Assembly (NCBI GenBank): GCA_900012615.1
Contig: LT009756.1
Coordinates: 1,762,567-1,826,566, forward strand
Reading direction: 5' to 3'
DNA: 64,000 bases
Origin: Agrobacterium genomosp. 13 str. CFBP 6927
GTDB lineage: Bacteria; Pseudomonadota; Alphaproteobacteria; Rhizobiales; Rhizobiaceae
A program made the translations under genes and the position numbers. Shown piece by piece: positions 29,223-38,665 of the stretch. Position 1 is the stretch's first letter. Each line of letters starts with the position of its first letter. The notes beneath the pieces were generated by a model. It saw only the letters and a program-made list of their open reading frames with translations, had not been told where the DNA came from and ran no database searches.

Positions 29223-29411
29223 TTACAGCATTATAAAGTAAAGAGCCTCTCGTAGAGCGCAGGCGATACTTCTTTTTGCACTCTGCGGAAATTCCATTAG
29301 CTTTCGAGCAACGATAATCGGCAGATCGCCCATAATTGCGCCAAACACCAACAACCAGGACGTGTCGTCGTCCTCCCGCCTTTCGAATCGGATAAGTTCC
29401 ACCACAACCAT
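29223..29411 (-). CDS. Weakly supported hypothetical ORF (62 aa)
   Basis: Minus-strand frame with a moderately hydrophobic centre (TSWLLVFGAIMGDLPIIVARKL) and plausible codon use, but no clear ribosome-binding site before ATG 29411 and no recognised family. It partly overlaps the upstream region of the binding-protein gene on the other strand. It may be real or chance. Confidence 0.25.
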   Translation of the reverse strand: MVVVELIRFERREDDDTSWLLVFGAIMGDLPIIVARKLMEFPQSAKRSIACALREALYFIML

Positions 29412-29522
29412 CGCGAAGGGCGGTCGATGTGCGATTCTGCGGGGGTGTCAGTGATTTTTCCTTTGGAAAACCGATTGTTGCCGATAAACATCAAGCCGGG
29501 ACAACAGGATTTCGATCACGTC

Positions 29523-30602
29523 ATGCTTTCACTTCGCCTGCTAACGATTATCGCCGGTTTTGCCCTTGCGGGCTCAGCAAGTGCGGCATCGATCGGCATC
29601 GTTGCTCCACAGAACGGCCCCTACGAGCTTTTGGGACAGCAGCTACGGCAGGGCGCGAAGGCGGCCGCCGCCAAGCTCGGGCTGGACGTCGTCGAAATCC
29701 ATGAGAGCTGCGAAGACGGCAGCGGCGGTGCGATTGCCGACGGCTTGGTGGCCGCCAAAGTCAGCGCCGCAATCGGGTTCCTGTGCACCGAGACACTTCA
29801 GGGCGTTCTGCCGCCCCTCAAGGCGGCGGCCATTCCGGCGATCACGCTCTCCAGCCGCGCCCCGATCCTGATGGAAGACGCCCTTAAATATGGCTGGCCG
29901 CTCTTCCGCCTCACTCCGTCGGACAGGGCCGAGTCGGACAGGGCGGCGGAAATCATCCTGCGTGACTGGAAAGGGCATTCGATCGGTCTTGTGGATGACG
30001 GCACGATCTTCAGCCGCGACCTGATCGACCGCATCCGCTCGACGCTGGAGGAAAACGGGCTGAAACCCACCTTCGCCGACACGATACGCCCCGGCCAGGA
30101 ACAGCAGGTGGCGCTTGTGCGCCGGCTGGCGCGAACCGGAATTACCCATGTCTTCATCGGCGGCGAGCGCAATGACATTGCGATCATCGCCAGAGATGCC
30201 GCTTCGGAAAACATTCCGCTTACCATCATGGGCGGCGATGCCATGAATGCGGCGAACAATCCGGTTGCGCTTGCCGCCAATGTGCTGGCGATCACCCGCC
30301 CCGCCTATGACACGCTGCCCTCGGCACAGGCCGTTGCCGGTGAATTGCGCGCCGCCAACATCGAACCGGAGGGATACACCCTGCCCGCCTATGCGGCGAC
30401 GGAGTTGACCGCAGCGCTCGCCGAAGCGGCGCAATCGCAGGGAAAACCCGCACCCGAAATATTGGCAGGCGGTACCGTCTTCAAAACCGTCATCGGCGAT
30501 ATCGTTTTTAACCCGTCGCATGAGCTTGCGGACAATCCCTATCGCCTGCAGCGGTGGAACGGCCAGCGCTTCGAACCGGCGGACAAGGCCGAACGACAGT
30601 AA
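29523..30602 (+). CDS. Periplasmic binding protein, LivK-like (type I PBP)
   Basis: 359-residue protein with a signal peptide (MLSLRLLTIIAGFALAGSASA, cleavage about residue 21) and a type I periplasmic-binding fold of the branched-chain amino-acid receptor family (ASIGIVAPQNGPYELLGQQL, then GFLCTETLQG, ITLSSRAP and SIGLVDDGT). There is no adjacent permease or ATPase gene, so it is an orphan receptor whose transporter lies elsewhere. ATG 29523 is chosen because it gives a clean signal peptide; an upstream in-frame extension does not. Confidence 0.85.
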   Translation: MLSLRLLTIIAGFALAGSASAASIGIVAPQNGPYELLGQQLRQGAKAAAAKLGLDVVEIHESCEDGSGGAIADGLVAAKVSAAIGFLCTETLQGVLPPLKAAAIPAITLSSRAPILMEDALKYGWPLFRLTPSDRAESDRAAEIILRDWKGHSIGLVDDGTIFSRDLIDRIRSTLEENGLKPTFADTIRPGQEQQVALVRRLARTGITHVFIGGERNDIAIIARDAASENIPLTIMGGDAMNAANNPVALAANVLAITRPAYDTLPSAQAVAGELRAANIEPEGYTLPAYAATELTAALAEAAQSQGKPAPEILAGGTVFKTVIGDIVFNPSHELADNPYRLQRWNGQRFEPADKAERQ

Positions 30603-30712
30603 GTGAAGCCGGCGTCACCGGAAATTCAACAAGTCGCGGCTGAGGCCGTTTCAAACCCGGATACACGATGCTAAAGGCAGCGTTGAGCAACGCGTCGAGA
30701 GGAGTTTGCCCC

Positions 30713-31390
30713 ATGTCCCTTCCCATCCGGATAGCACCGTCCATCCTGGCTGCCAATTTCGCCAAGCTTGGGCAGGAAGTCGCCGATGTGACGGAAGCAG
30801 GCGCGGACTGGATCCATCTCGATGTCATGGACGGCCATTTCGTGCCCAACATCTCGTTCGGACCGGATGTGATCAAGGCGCTTCGCCCGCACAGCAATGC
30901 CTTTTTTGATTGCCATCTGATGATCGCTCCCGTCGACCCCTATCTGGAGGCCTTCGCCAAGGCCGGCTGCGACGGCATCACCGTGCATGCGGAGGCGGGG
31001 CCGCACCTGCATCGCTCGCTTCAAACCATTCGCACGCTCGGCAGGAAGGCCGGTGTGACGCTCAATCCCGCCACACCGCTCTCCGTCATCGAAAACGTGC
31101 TTGATGATGTCGATCTCATCCTGATCATGAGCGTCAATCCCGGCTTCGGCGGGCAGAAATTCATTCCCGCCATGCTCGACAAGATCCGCGCGGCAAAAGC
31201 GATGATCGGCGACCGGCCGATCGAACTTGAAGTGGATGGCGGCGTGACGGCGCAGACCGCCGGCGCGATCGTTGCCGCCGGCGCCAATGCACTCGTGGCC
31301 GGCTCGGCCATCTTCAAGGGAGACGGCGTCGAGGATTATCGTAAAACGGTCTCGCTGCTGCGCACGACGGCGGAAGCCGGGCAGTCCTGA
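30713..31390 (+). CDS. rpe: Ribulose-phosphate 3-epimerase
   Basis: 225-residue TIM-barrel epimerase interconverting ribulose-5-phosphate and xylulose-5-phosphate in the pentose phosphate pathway. Key motifs are [47 protein letters not shown] and EVDGGV. ATG 30713 is preceded by GAGGAG 9 bases upstream. Confidence 0.95.
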   Translation: MSLPIRIAPSILAANFAKLGQEVADVTEAGADWIHLDVMDGHFVPNISFGPDVIKALRPHSNAFFDCHLMIAPVDPYLEAFAKAGCDGITVHAEAGPHLHRSLQTIRTLGRKAGVTLNPATPLSVIENVLDDVDLILIMSVNPGFGGQKFIPAMLDKIRAAKAMIGDRPIELEVDGGVTAQTAGAIVAAGANALVAGSAIFKGDGVEDYRKTVSLLRTTAEAGQS

Positions 31391-31450
31391 TCCGACACCA
31401 AACGCGGAGACGCCGGAAACGAGACTGCAGGCGTTTGGGTGGGGGCTTTG

Positions 31451-31987
31451 ATGGACAGCGAAACGCAGGATTTCCGTAAGATAATACCGGCCTCTCTGTT
31501 TCCGCTCCTTGCCCCGCTCGTCTGGGCCGCCTCTTCGGCAGCCAGCGCCGCCCTCGGCCTCTATCTCAGAAACCGGTTCGAAACCGACCATGCTGCCGAC
31601 ATCGTAATATTGTTCTTTTGCGGTGGCCTTCTGGGCTGGCCCTTGGCGATGGTCGCCCTGCGCTTCCTCCCCGCATCCGTCAACCTGCCGCTGCGCCTTG
31701 CGGCAAGCTGCCTTGCCATCGCCTTCTTCACCATAGCGGTCACGGCAGCTTTTTTCGCTTTTCAGTACCGCATCTTTTATGCGCAGTGGCACGCACCGGC
31801 ATTTTCCCGCATCTGGTTTTTCCAGCAGCTCTTCACCTCGCTCGGCGCCATCTACCAGTTCTGCATTCTGGGCCTTCGCCTCTATTTTCCATTTGCCGCC
31901 GTTCCGCTGCTGCTTGCAGGCCTTGTCCTTTGCAGACGGGCACATGGCGCGCCGCGCATCCGTTCAGACGCACAAAGGACGCCCTGA
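31451..31987 (+). CDS. Hypothetical multi-pass membrane protein (178 aa)
   Basis: Four or five hydrophobic stretches (PASLFPLLAPLVWAASSAAS, IVILFFCGGLLGWPLAMVAL, LPLRLAASCLAIAFFTIAVT, FFQQLFTSLGAIYQFCIL, FPFAAVPLLLAGLVLC) and short loops. No family recognised. It lies between rpe and purB on the same strand. Confidence 0.75.
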   Translation: MDSETQDFRKIIPASLFPLLAPLVWAASSAASAALGLYLRNRFETDHAADIVILFFCGGLLGWPLAMVALRFLPASVNLPLRLAASCLAIAFFTIAVTAAFFAFQYRIFYAQWHAPAFSRIWFFQQLFTSLGAIYQFCILGLRLYFPFAAVPLLLAGLVLCRRAHGAPRIRSDAQRTP

Positions 31988-32111
31988 CACTTTGAATATG
32001 CGCATCGGGCCGATGCGCAGGCCTGATAGCTGATTGAGATTACCGGAACACTTTGCTAAACGGGCAGCAAAATTCCTCCACAGAGAATTCCACACAAAGA
32101 AAGTCATTGCC

Positions 32112-33419
32112 ATGATCCCTCGTTACTCCCGGCCGGAAATGGTCGCCATCTGGTCGCCGGAAACAAAGTTCCGCATCTGGTTTGAGATCGAGGCGCATGC
32201 CTGTGACGCATTGGCCGAACTCGGCGTCATCCCCAAGTCGGCTGCCCAGACCATCTGGGAAAAGGGCGGCAGCGCCACTTTCGACGTCGCCCGCATCGAC
32301 GAGATCGAGGCCGTCACCAAGCACGACGTCATCGCTTTCTTGACGCACCTCGCCGAATTTGTCGGCCCCGATAGCCGTTTCGTCCATCAGGGCATGACCT
32401 CCTCCGACGTGCTGGACACCACGCTCAACATCCAGCTCGTCCGCGCCGCCGATCTGCTGCTCGCCGATATGGACCGGGTGCTCGCCGCACTGAAGACCCG
32501 CGCCTTCGAACACAAGAACACGGTGCGCATCGGCCGCAGCCACGGCATCCATGCCGAGCCGACCACCATGGGCCTGACCTTTGCCCGCTTTTATGCCGAG
32601 ATGCACCGCAACCGCGAGCGCCTCGTCAATGCCCGTGCGGAAATCGCCACTGGCGCGATCTCCGGCGCCGTCGGCACCTTCGCCAATATCGACCCGCGCG
32701 TGGAAGAACATGTTTGCGCCAAGCTCGGCCTCATTCCCGAGCCGGTCTCCACGCAGGTCATCCCGCGTGACCGTCACGCCATGTTCTTCGCCGTCCTCGG
32801 CGTCATCGCCTCTTCGATTGAAAACGTCGCCATCGAAATCCGCCACATGCAGCGCACCGAAGTTCTGGAAGCGGAAGAGTTCTTCTCTCCCGGCCAGAAG
32901 GGTTCCTCCGCCATGCCGCACAAGCGCAACCCGGTGCTGACTGAAAACCTGACGGGCCTTGCCCGTCTGGTGCGCATGTCGGTCGTCCCGGCCATGGAAA
33001 ACGTGGCGCTCTGGCATGAGCGCGATATCAGCCACTCCTCGGTGGAGCGCGCCATCGGCCCTGACACCACCGTTACCCTCGACTTCGCACTGAACCGCCT
33101 TGCCGGCGTCATCGAAAAGCTGGTGATCTACCCGGACAACATGTTGAAAAACATGAACAAGTTCCGTGGCCTCGTGCATTCGCAGCGCGTTCTCTTGGCG
33201 CTGACGCAGGCCGGCGTTTCGCGTGAGGACGCCTACCGCCTGGTGCAGCGCAACGCCATGAAGGTCTGGGAACAGGGTGCGGATTTCCTCGAGGAGCTGT
33301 TGGGCGATGAGGAAGTGCGCGCCGCCCTTCCCGAAGATGCCATCCGCGAGAAGTTCGATCTCGGCTACCACACCAAGCATGTCGACACGATCTTCAAGCG
33401 CGTCTTCGGCAACGCCTGA
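32112..33419 (+). CDS. purB: Adenylosuccinate lyase
   Basis: 435-residue fumarase/aspartase-superfamily enzyme acting twice in purine synthesis (SAICAR to AICAR, and adenylosuccinate to AMP). The signature GSSAMPHKRNP is present, as are TSSDVLDT and the catalytic-histidine region GRSHGIHAEPTT. ATG 32112 (MIPRYSRPEM) is the conserved start; upstream in-frame residues are not family-like. It is upstream of the purC-S-Q-L group. Confidence 0.96.
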   Translation: MIPRYSRPEMVAIWSPETKFRIWFEIEAHACDALAELGVIPKSAAQTIWEKGGSATFDVARIDEIEAVTKHDVIAFLTHLAEFVGPDSRFVHQGMTSSDVLDTTLNIQLVRAADLLLADMDRVLAALKTRAFEHKNTVRIGRSHGIHAEPTTMGLTFARFYAEMHRNRERLVNARAEIATGAISGAVGTFANIDPRVEEHVCAKLGLIPEPVSTQVIPRDRHAMFFAVLGVIASSIENVAIEIRHMQRTEVLEAEEFFSPGQKGSSAMPHKRNPVLTENLTGLARLVRMSVVPAMENVALWHERDISHSSVERAIGPDTTVTLDFALNRLAGVIEKLVIYPDNMLKNMNKFRGLVHSQRVLLALTQAGVSREDAYRLVQRNAMKVWEQGADFLEELLGDEEVRAALPEDAIREKFDLGYHTKHVDTIFKRVFGNA

Positions 33420-33487
33420 GCAAATACCCTGAAGTTAATGCCGTCGCGGCCTTGATCGCGGCGGCATCACGACACAGATATGGGCGC

Positions 33488-34051
33488 ATGAAAGTTTCAG
33501 AAGCAGATATCCTCATCGTACCGGGTTACACCAATTCCGGCCCAGACCACTGGCAGACGCGCTGGGAGCGCAAGCTTTCCACCGCGCGCCGTGTCGAGCA
33601 GGCCGAGTGGACAAAACCGGTGAGGCACGATTGGGTGGCGCGGCTGGTGGAAGAGGTCAACGCCTCGACCAAGCCCGTCGTTCTCGTCGCCCATTCGCTG
33701 GGTGTTCCGACCGTCATCCACGCCATTCCGGAAATCGGCAGGAAAGTTGCAGGCGCACTTCTCGTCGCCCCGCCGGATGTCGCCAATCCGGATATCCGGC
33801 CGAAACATCTGATGACCTTCGGCCCCTATCCGCGCGATCCGCTGCCGTTTCCGGCCATCACCATCGCCAGCCGCAACGATCCCTTCGGCTCCTATGAACA
33901 TGCCGACGATATTGCCGCCGCTTGGGGTTCGCTGCTGATCGATGCCGGCATGTCCGGCCATATCAACGCCGAGTCCGGCCATGGCCCATGGCCGGAAGGC
34001 GGCATGGTGTTCGCCCAGTTCCTGAGCCGCCTGAAGGCAAACGAGCCCTGA
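33488..34051 (+). CDS. RBBP9/YdeN-family serine hydrolase
   Basis: 187-residue alpha/beta hydrolase of the RBBP9/YdeN type. The nucleophile is S70 in VAHSLGVP, the acid is likely the D of ASRNDPFG, and the histidine is in SGHGPWPEG. The motif VPGYTNSGPDHWQTRWE near the N-terminus is a family hallmark. Start at ATG 33488 (MKVSEADIL). The substrate is unknown. Confidence 0.88.
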   Translation: MKVSEADILIVPGYTNSGPDHWQTRWERKLSTARRVEQAEWTKPVRHDWVARLVEEVNASTKPVVLVAHSLGVPTVIHAIPEIGRKVAGALLVAPPDVANPDIRPKHLMTFGPYPRDPLPFPAITIASRNDPFGSYEHADDIAAAWGSLLIDAGMSGHINAESGHGPWPEGGMVFAQFLSRLKANEP

Positions 34052-34254
34052 GAGATACGAAGGGCGAGACCCGCCCCGCCCCTTGCCGCTCGCGCCGGTC
34101 GATTTTCAGCCATGGGACATTGTCGGCCCGACATAAGAATTGAAGGGAAGATATGCGCGCTGCATTGTAGAATGCACTCTTTTCCTTTATGGGACCGCTC
34201 AAAGACAGAAACGTAACGCCACCAGAATCGGCGTCAACCAAGAGACCTGCCATT

Positions 34255-35019
34255 ATGAACCGTCGCCGCCGTATTTACGAAGGCAAGGCCAAGATCCTCT
34301 ACGAAGGTCCGGAGCCAGGCACGCTTATCCAGTTCTTCAAGGACGATGCGACCGCCTTCAACAAGAAGAAGCACGAAGTCATCGACGGCAAGGGTGTGCT
34401 GAACAACCGTATCTGCGAATATGTCTTCACGCATCTGAACAAGATCGGCATTCCCACCCACTTCATCCGCCGCCTCAACATGCGCGAGCAGCTGATCAAG
34501 GAAGTGGAGATGATCCCGCTCGAGATCGTCGTGCGCAATGTCGCCGCCGGCTCTCTCTCCAAGCGTCTCGGCATCGAGGAAGGCGTGGTTCTACCGCGCT
34601 CCATCATCGAATTTTATTACAAGTCGGATGAGCTGGAAGACCCGATGGTCTCCGAAGAGCACATCACGGCCTTCGGCTGGGCCAACCCCGCCGAGCTTGA
34701 CGACATCATGGCGCTTGCCATCCGCGTCAACGACTTCCTGTCCGGCCTCTTCCTCGGCGTCGGCATCCAGCTCGTCGATTTCAAGATCGAATGCGGCCGC
34801 CTTTTCGAAGGCGACATGATGCGCATCATCCTCGCCGACGAGATTTCGCCAGACAGCTGCCGTCTCTGGGATATCGAGACCCAGAAGAAGATGGACAAGG
34901 ACCTGTTCCGCCGCGACATGGGCGGGCTTCTCGAAGCCTATTCCGAAGTTGCGCGCCGTCTCGGCATCATCAATGAAAACGAACCGATCCGCGGCACCGG
35001 CCCTGTCCTCGTGAAGTAA
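34255..35019 (+). CDS. purC: SAICAR synthetase
   Basis: 254-residue phosphoribosylaminoimidazole-succinocarboxamide synthase. Motifs are [14 protein letters not shown] near the N-terminus, [17 protein letters not shown], and [12 protein letters not shown]. Start at [10 protein letters not shown]. The gene end carries a short tandem duplication spilling into the gap before purS. First gene of the purC-purS-purQ run. Confidence 0.96.
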   Translation: MNRRRRIYEGKAKILYEGPEPGTLIQFFKDDATAFNKKKHEVIDGKGVLNNRICEYVFTHLNKIGIPTHFIRRLNMREQLIKEVEMIPLEIVVRNVAAGSLSKRLGIEEGVVLPRSIIEFYYKSDELEDPMVSEEHITAFGWANPAELDDIMALAIRVNDFLSGLFLGVGIQLVDFKIECGRLFEGDMMRIILADEISPDSCRLWDIETQKKMDKDLFRRDMGGLLEAYSEVARRLGIINENEPIRGTGPVLVK

Positions 35020-35043
35020 TATCGGCCTCGTGAAGTAATATCG
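35006..35043. repeat. Short tandem duplication at purC 3' end
   Basis: The segment CCTCGTGAAGTAATATCG covering the last purC codons and stop occurs twice in a row, the second copy lying in the purC-purS gap. It looks like a recent slippage or tandem duplication. Confidence 0.8.
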
Positions 35044-35075
35044 ACACCGCAAGGGTAAAATCAGGAGAAGATCAG

Positions 35076-35318
35076 GTGATCAAGGCACGGGTGACTGTTA
35101 CGCTGAAGAACGGCGTTCTCGATCCGCAGGGCAAGGCAATCGAAGGCGCGCTCGGCAGCCTCGGTTTCGGCGGCGTCGGCCATGTCCGTCAGGGCAAGGT
35201 CTTCGACCTGGAGCTGGAAGGTGCCGACAAGGCCAAGGCCGAGACCGACCTGAAGGCGATGTGCGAAAAGCTTCTGGCCAATACGGTTATCGAAAACTAC
35301 TCTATCGCCATTCTCTAA
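35076..35318 (+). CDS. purS: FGAM synthase subunit PurS
   Basis: 80-residue small subunit that joins PurQ and the small PurL in FGAM synthase. A GTG start (MIKARVTVTL) follows an AGGAG ribosome-binding site. The motif KNGVLDPQGKAIEGALGSLGF is typical. It ends 21 bases before purQ. Confidence 0.95.
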   Translation: MIKARVTVTLKNGVLDPQGKAIEGALGSLGFGGVGHVRQGKVFDLELEGADKAKAETDLKAMCEKLLANTVIENYSIAIL

Positions 35319-35339
35319 AAGCCGCAGGAGCCGCCGACC

Positions 35340-36011
35340 ATGAAATCCGCTGTCGTCCAACTTCCCGGCCTGAACCGCGACCGCGACATGATCGCGGCGC
35401 TCACGAAAATCTCCGGAACGGCGCCCGTCACCATCTGGCAGACGGAAACGACACTTCCGGATGTTGACCTGATCGTCATTCCCGGCGGCTTCTCCTACGG
35501 TGACTATCTGCGTTGCGGCGCCATTGCCGCCCGCATGCCGGTCATGCAGGCCATCCGCGAAAAGGCCGAAAAGGGCGTCAAGGTTCTCGGCGTCTGCAAC
35601 GGCTTCCAGATTCTCGTCGAAGCCGGCATGCTGCCGGGCGCGCTGATGCGCAACGCCTCGCTGAAATTCGTCTGCCGTGAAGTGAAGCTCGAAGTCGTCA
35701 ATAACGACACCGAATTCACCCGCGCCTATGACAAGGGCCAAGTACTGCGTTGCCCCGTCGCCCACCACGACGGCAACTACTTCCTCGAAGCGGATGAGTT
35801 GAAGGCCGTCGAAGGCAATGGCCAGGTCGTGTTCCGTTATGCTGACGGCACCAATCCCAATGGTTCGTTGAACGACATTGCCGGCGTCATTAACGCTCAG
35901 GGCAACGTTCTCGGCATGATGCCGCATCCTGAAAACCTGATCGAGGCCGCCCATGGCGGCAATGACGGCCGCGGCCTCTTTGCCTCGGCGCTCGGCGTCA
36001 TCGCAGCCTGA
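35340..36011 (+). CDS. purQ: FGAM synthase glutaminase subunit PurQ
   Basis: 223-residue class I glutamine amidotransferase that supplies ammonia to PurL. The catalytic cysteine is C86 in [11 protein letters not shown]; the His and Glu partners are in [11 protein letters not shown]. It follows purS directly and works with purL, located 3.4 kb downstream. Confidence 0.96.
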   Translation: MKSAVVQLPGLNRDRDMIAALTKISGTAPVTIWQTETTLPDVDLIVIPGGFSYGDYLRCGAIAARMPVMQAIREKAEKGVKVLGVCNGFQILVEAGMLPGALMRNASLKFVCREVKLEVVNNDTEFTRAYDKGQVLRCPVAHHDGNYFLEADELKAVEGNGQVVFRYADGTNPNGSLNDIAGVINAQGNVLGMMPHPENLIEAAHGGNDGRGLFASALGVIAA

Positions 36012-36088
36012 CAAGCGGGCGGGCATGTGCCTGCCCTCTTCTCGATGCCACTTCCGGCTCCAGTTTGGCCTTTAATTTGGATGACGCG

Positions 36089-36493
36089 ATGAACCGCCTG
36101 TTCCGATCCCATGCCCCGAAGGCCGCTGGATTGCTTTTCGCCGCCGCAGCGCTTGCCGCATGCCAGCCCAAGCCCCAGCCGGTATCATCCGTGTCGCGAG
36201 CGGCATTGCCGACCATGGAACGGGTCGCGCTGGGCGCGAATGCCTGCTGGTTCAAATCGGGCGATCCGGCCTTCAAGGCCTATCGCCTGGCGCCGGAACT
36301 GAATTCCTTTTCTGGCCGCCCGCGCATCCTGCTCGTGCCGCGCAACAGCCCGGAATCCCGCCCCATGCTGGTGGTTCAGGCCGAGGGCAACCCGGCAAAG
36401 CTCGACGCTTTCGGTCCGGTGATGAACGACGCCGTTGCCGGCCGCATCGCGACCGACGTAAAACGCTGGGCGAATGGCGGCAAGGGTTGCTGA
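36089..36493 (+). CDS. Predicted lipoprotein of unknown function (134 aa)
   Basis: N-terminus MNRLFRSHAPKAAGLLFAAA followed by a lipobox LAAC with the lipid-modified cysteine at about residue 25. The mature part has no recognised domain. An upstream in-frame start would extend the signal and is less likely. It sits between purQ and a repeat element on the same strand. Confidence 0.75.
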   Translation: MNRLFRSHAPKAAGLLFAAAALAACQPKPQPVSSVSRAALPTMERVALGANACWFKSGDPAFKAYRLAPELNSFSGRPRILLVPRNSPESRPMLVVQAEGNPAKLDAFGPVMNDAVAGRIATDVKRWANGGKGC

Positions 36494-36550
36494 TTTAGCG
36501 ACCCTGATGTGTTCTGTTAAAGATTTGACGACAAGGCCGCCCCGCTCGCG

Positions 36551-36625
36551 ACGTCATCCTCGGGCTTGACCCGAGGATCCACGGCCGAATGAAAACGGGT
36601 CCTCGGGTCAAGCCCGAGAACGACG
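36551..36625. repeat. Rhizobial intergenic palindromic repeat, copy 2
   Basis: Inverted arms at 36551-36582 and 36598-36625 with the ATCCTCGGGCTTGACCCG core and a short spacer. The right arm has small deviations (GAGAACGACG) from the perfect complement. Confidence 0.9.
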
Positions 36626-36740
36626 GAGGGTGGAAGATTCAATACAAAAAGACCCGCCGCGCCGGTTGGGACTGGCGTGGCGGGCCTGCCGAATGGCTAT
36701 CAGGCACCGGGGAAAGATGGCGCCGCTCTCCGGCAGAAAA

Positions 36741-37046
36741 TCAAAGCGGCCGCGTTGGCCACGAGAAAAGCTGCGACTTTGCGGCCTCCTTCAAGGCCTC
36801 GTCGCGCGTCACGCCAATATCCTGCAGAAGATCGTCCGACAGTTCCCGCAAAGCGAGCCGTCCCTGTCGTTTATCGTGCCAATTGAACAAGCCCGTAATC
36901 AGGCGACCAATAAGCGTGCGAGCGATCTCAGCCGGATACGGCGCCGGTGCGACCATGTCGCCGGCATCGCGGAACACGCGTTCCCGTTCGTAACCGTCAG
37001 GATAAATTGTATCCGTTGTCGAAAGGTATTGATCCATCTTGCGCAT
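36741..37046 (-). CDS. DUF1127 protein (101 aa)
   Basis: The C-terminal half carries the DUF1127 pattern (RLALRELSDDLLQDIGVTRDEAL, about residues 62-85). Such small Arg-rich proteins in Agrobacterium affect RNA turnover and phosphate/carbon responses, but the function of this member is unknown. It is divergent from the MocR-type gene, sharing a 93-base intergenic region. Confidence 0.85.
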   Translation of the reverse strand: MRKMDQYLSTTDTIYPDGYERERVFRDAGDMVAPAPYPAEIARTLIGRLITGLFNWHDKRQGRLALRELSDDLLQDIGVTRDEALKEAAKSQLFSWPTRPL

Positions 37047-37096
37047 ATTGCACCTATTGTCTCCGTGCGTTCAGCCTCAGTTAATGCATCCAATAA

Positions 37097-37135
37097 ATAC
37101 AATTGACTTGCACGTAGATACAATGCATAAATTGT
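37097..37135 (+). promoter_or_regulatory. Promoter and repeat operator of MocR-type gene
   Basis: TTGACT (37103-37108) and CATAAA (37126-37131) are separated by 17 bases. Two direct ATACAAT repeats (37097-37103 and 37118-37124), exactly 21 bases apart, and an inverted ATTGT (37131-37135) flank or overlap the promoter. The predicted transcription start is about 0-3 bases before the ATG at 37140. Confidence 0.6.
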
Positions 37136-37139
37136 CACC

Positions 37140-38558
37140 ATGACAAATTGGCTTCCCGACATTACCGAGGGCAATGGGCCCATTTACCTGCGCCTTGCAG
37201 ACAGTATCGAAGGTGCGATTTCGGATGGCATTCTGAAGGCCGGTTCAAAATTGCCGCCGCAACGCAATCTCGCTTATGATCTGGGTGTGACAATCGGCAC
37301 AATCAGCCGCGCCTATGCGCTCATCCACGAGCGTGGTCTCGTCAGCGGCGAAGTCGGGCGTGGCACCTATGTCAATGAGAGCAAGACCCCCGCCCCGTCG
37401 TCACGTATCGAACCCGCAGCGTCCGCATTCGGCGGCACACGCCACCCGATCGAGACCAGCGCGGAGTTCCGGCTGAACACCACTGCCGCACCCGATGTCG
37501 GCCAGAGCACGTTGATCACCCGGCATATCGAGGCCGTCACCCGGGACCATCCCTTCGAAGTGACCAACTACACCCGCGCGCTTCCAGACAGCTGGTGTAT
37601 GGCGGGCGTTCGCTGGCTTTCCCAGAACGGCTGGTCGCCAAAGCCGGAAAACATCGTTTCGACGCTCGGCGCCCACGCCGCGGTGATGAGCGTGGTGACG
37701 GCGATGACGGCGCCGGGCGACCGGATCGTTTTCGAGCCCCTCACCTATTCCCATATCAGCCGCAGCGCCGCATTGGCCGGACGGCGGGTAACGCTGGTGG
37801 AAGCGGATGAGAAGGGTATTGTCCCCGACGATTTCGAACGCGTCTGCGCCCAGCAGCACCCCAAGATGATCTTCCTGATGTCGGCGGGCCAGAACCCGAC
37901 CTGCGCCACCCTGCCCGAAGAGCGGCGGCGTGCGATCGCCGATATCGCCCGTAGATACGGCGTATGGATTGTCGAGGACAATCTCTATGGCGCCATGACC
38001 CGCGAGGCGATCCCGCTGATTGCCGAATTCGCGCCCGATATCACCTTTGTTGTCGGCGGCCTGTCCAAATCCGTTTCCGCCGGTGTCCGGGGCGGCTGGG
38101 TCGCCTGCCCGGCGCAGTTCTCGTCTAGGATACGCATTTCGCATTCGATGATAACCGGCGGTCTGCCCTTCATGCTGGCCGAACTGAATGCACGGCTCGT
38201 CAATAGCGGCGACGCCGATGACATCCGCAAGGATTGTATTGCCGAGATCAACCAGCGTGAGGCGATCGCCAGACGCGTTTTTGCCGGGCTGGAATTCAAT
38301 TCCCTGCCGGATATCGCCTTCTTATGGCTGCGGCTGCCCGAACCCTGGCTTTCCGGCACGTTCCGCAATGCCGCCATGAAGGAGGGCGTGCTGATCGACG
38401 ACGAGGACGAGTTCAAGGCCGGGCGCACGGAGAAGGTTTTCCACCGTGTCCGCATCAGCTTTTCCGGGCCTCCCAAACGCGAGGATCTGACCCATGCCTT
38501 CGGCACCTTGCGGCATCTGCTCGACAATGGTTCGGCCGGTTATGAAAGCGAGGCGTGA
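37140..38558 (+). CDS. MocR/PdxR-type regulator (GntR HTH fused to aminotransferase)
   Basis: 472-residue fusion: GntR winged helix at about residues 10-80 (YLRLADSIEGAISDGILKAG, then LPPQRNLAYDLGVTIGTISRAY), linker, and a class I aminotransferase-like domain with PLP lysine K310 (GGLSKSVSAG), D280 and Y283 (VEDNLYG) and N252-P253. Members respond to PLP or amino compounds and often activate neighbouring genes. Here the divergent neighbour is a DUF1127 gene. The promoter suggests a leaderless mRNA, and no ribosome-binding site is seen. Confidence 0.9.
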   Translation: MTNWLPDITEGNGPIYLRLADSIEGAISDGILKAGSKLPPQRNLAYDLGVTIGTISRAYALIHERGLVSGEVGRGTYVNESKTPAPSSRIEPAASAFGGTRHPIETSAEFRLNTTAAPDVGQSTLITRHIEAVTRDHPFEVTNYTRALPDSWCMAGVRWLSQNGWSPKPENIVSTLGAHAAVMSVVTAMTAPGDRIVFEPLTYSHISRSAALAGRRVTLVEADEKGIVPDDFERVCAQQHPKMIFLMSAGQNPTCATLPEERRRAIADIARRYGVWIVEDNLYGAMTREAIPLIAEFAPDITFVVGGLSKSVSAGVRGGWVACPAQFSSRIRISHSMITGGLPFMLAELNARLVNSGDADDIRKDCIAEINQREAIARRVFAGLEFNSLPDIAFLWLRLPEPWLSGTFRNAAMKEGVLIDDEDEFKAGRTEKVFHRVRISFSGPPKREDLTHAFGTLRHLLDNGSAGYESEA

Positions 38559-38665
38559 GCGGGAACGAGTCTTTCCTGCAACACGACCTCTAATTCAGTA
38601 ACTCATCATTTACCAAACCGGCGAATCTGCCATCCTTTCCCTACTTCGCAGCGGGGAATGATTCG

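Noticed and set aside
29427-29522. Longer N-terminal extension of the binding protein
   Set aside because: Start at 29523 gives a clean signal peptide; the extension has none and lacks a ribosome-binding site.
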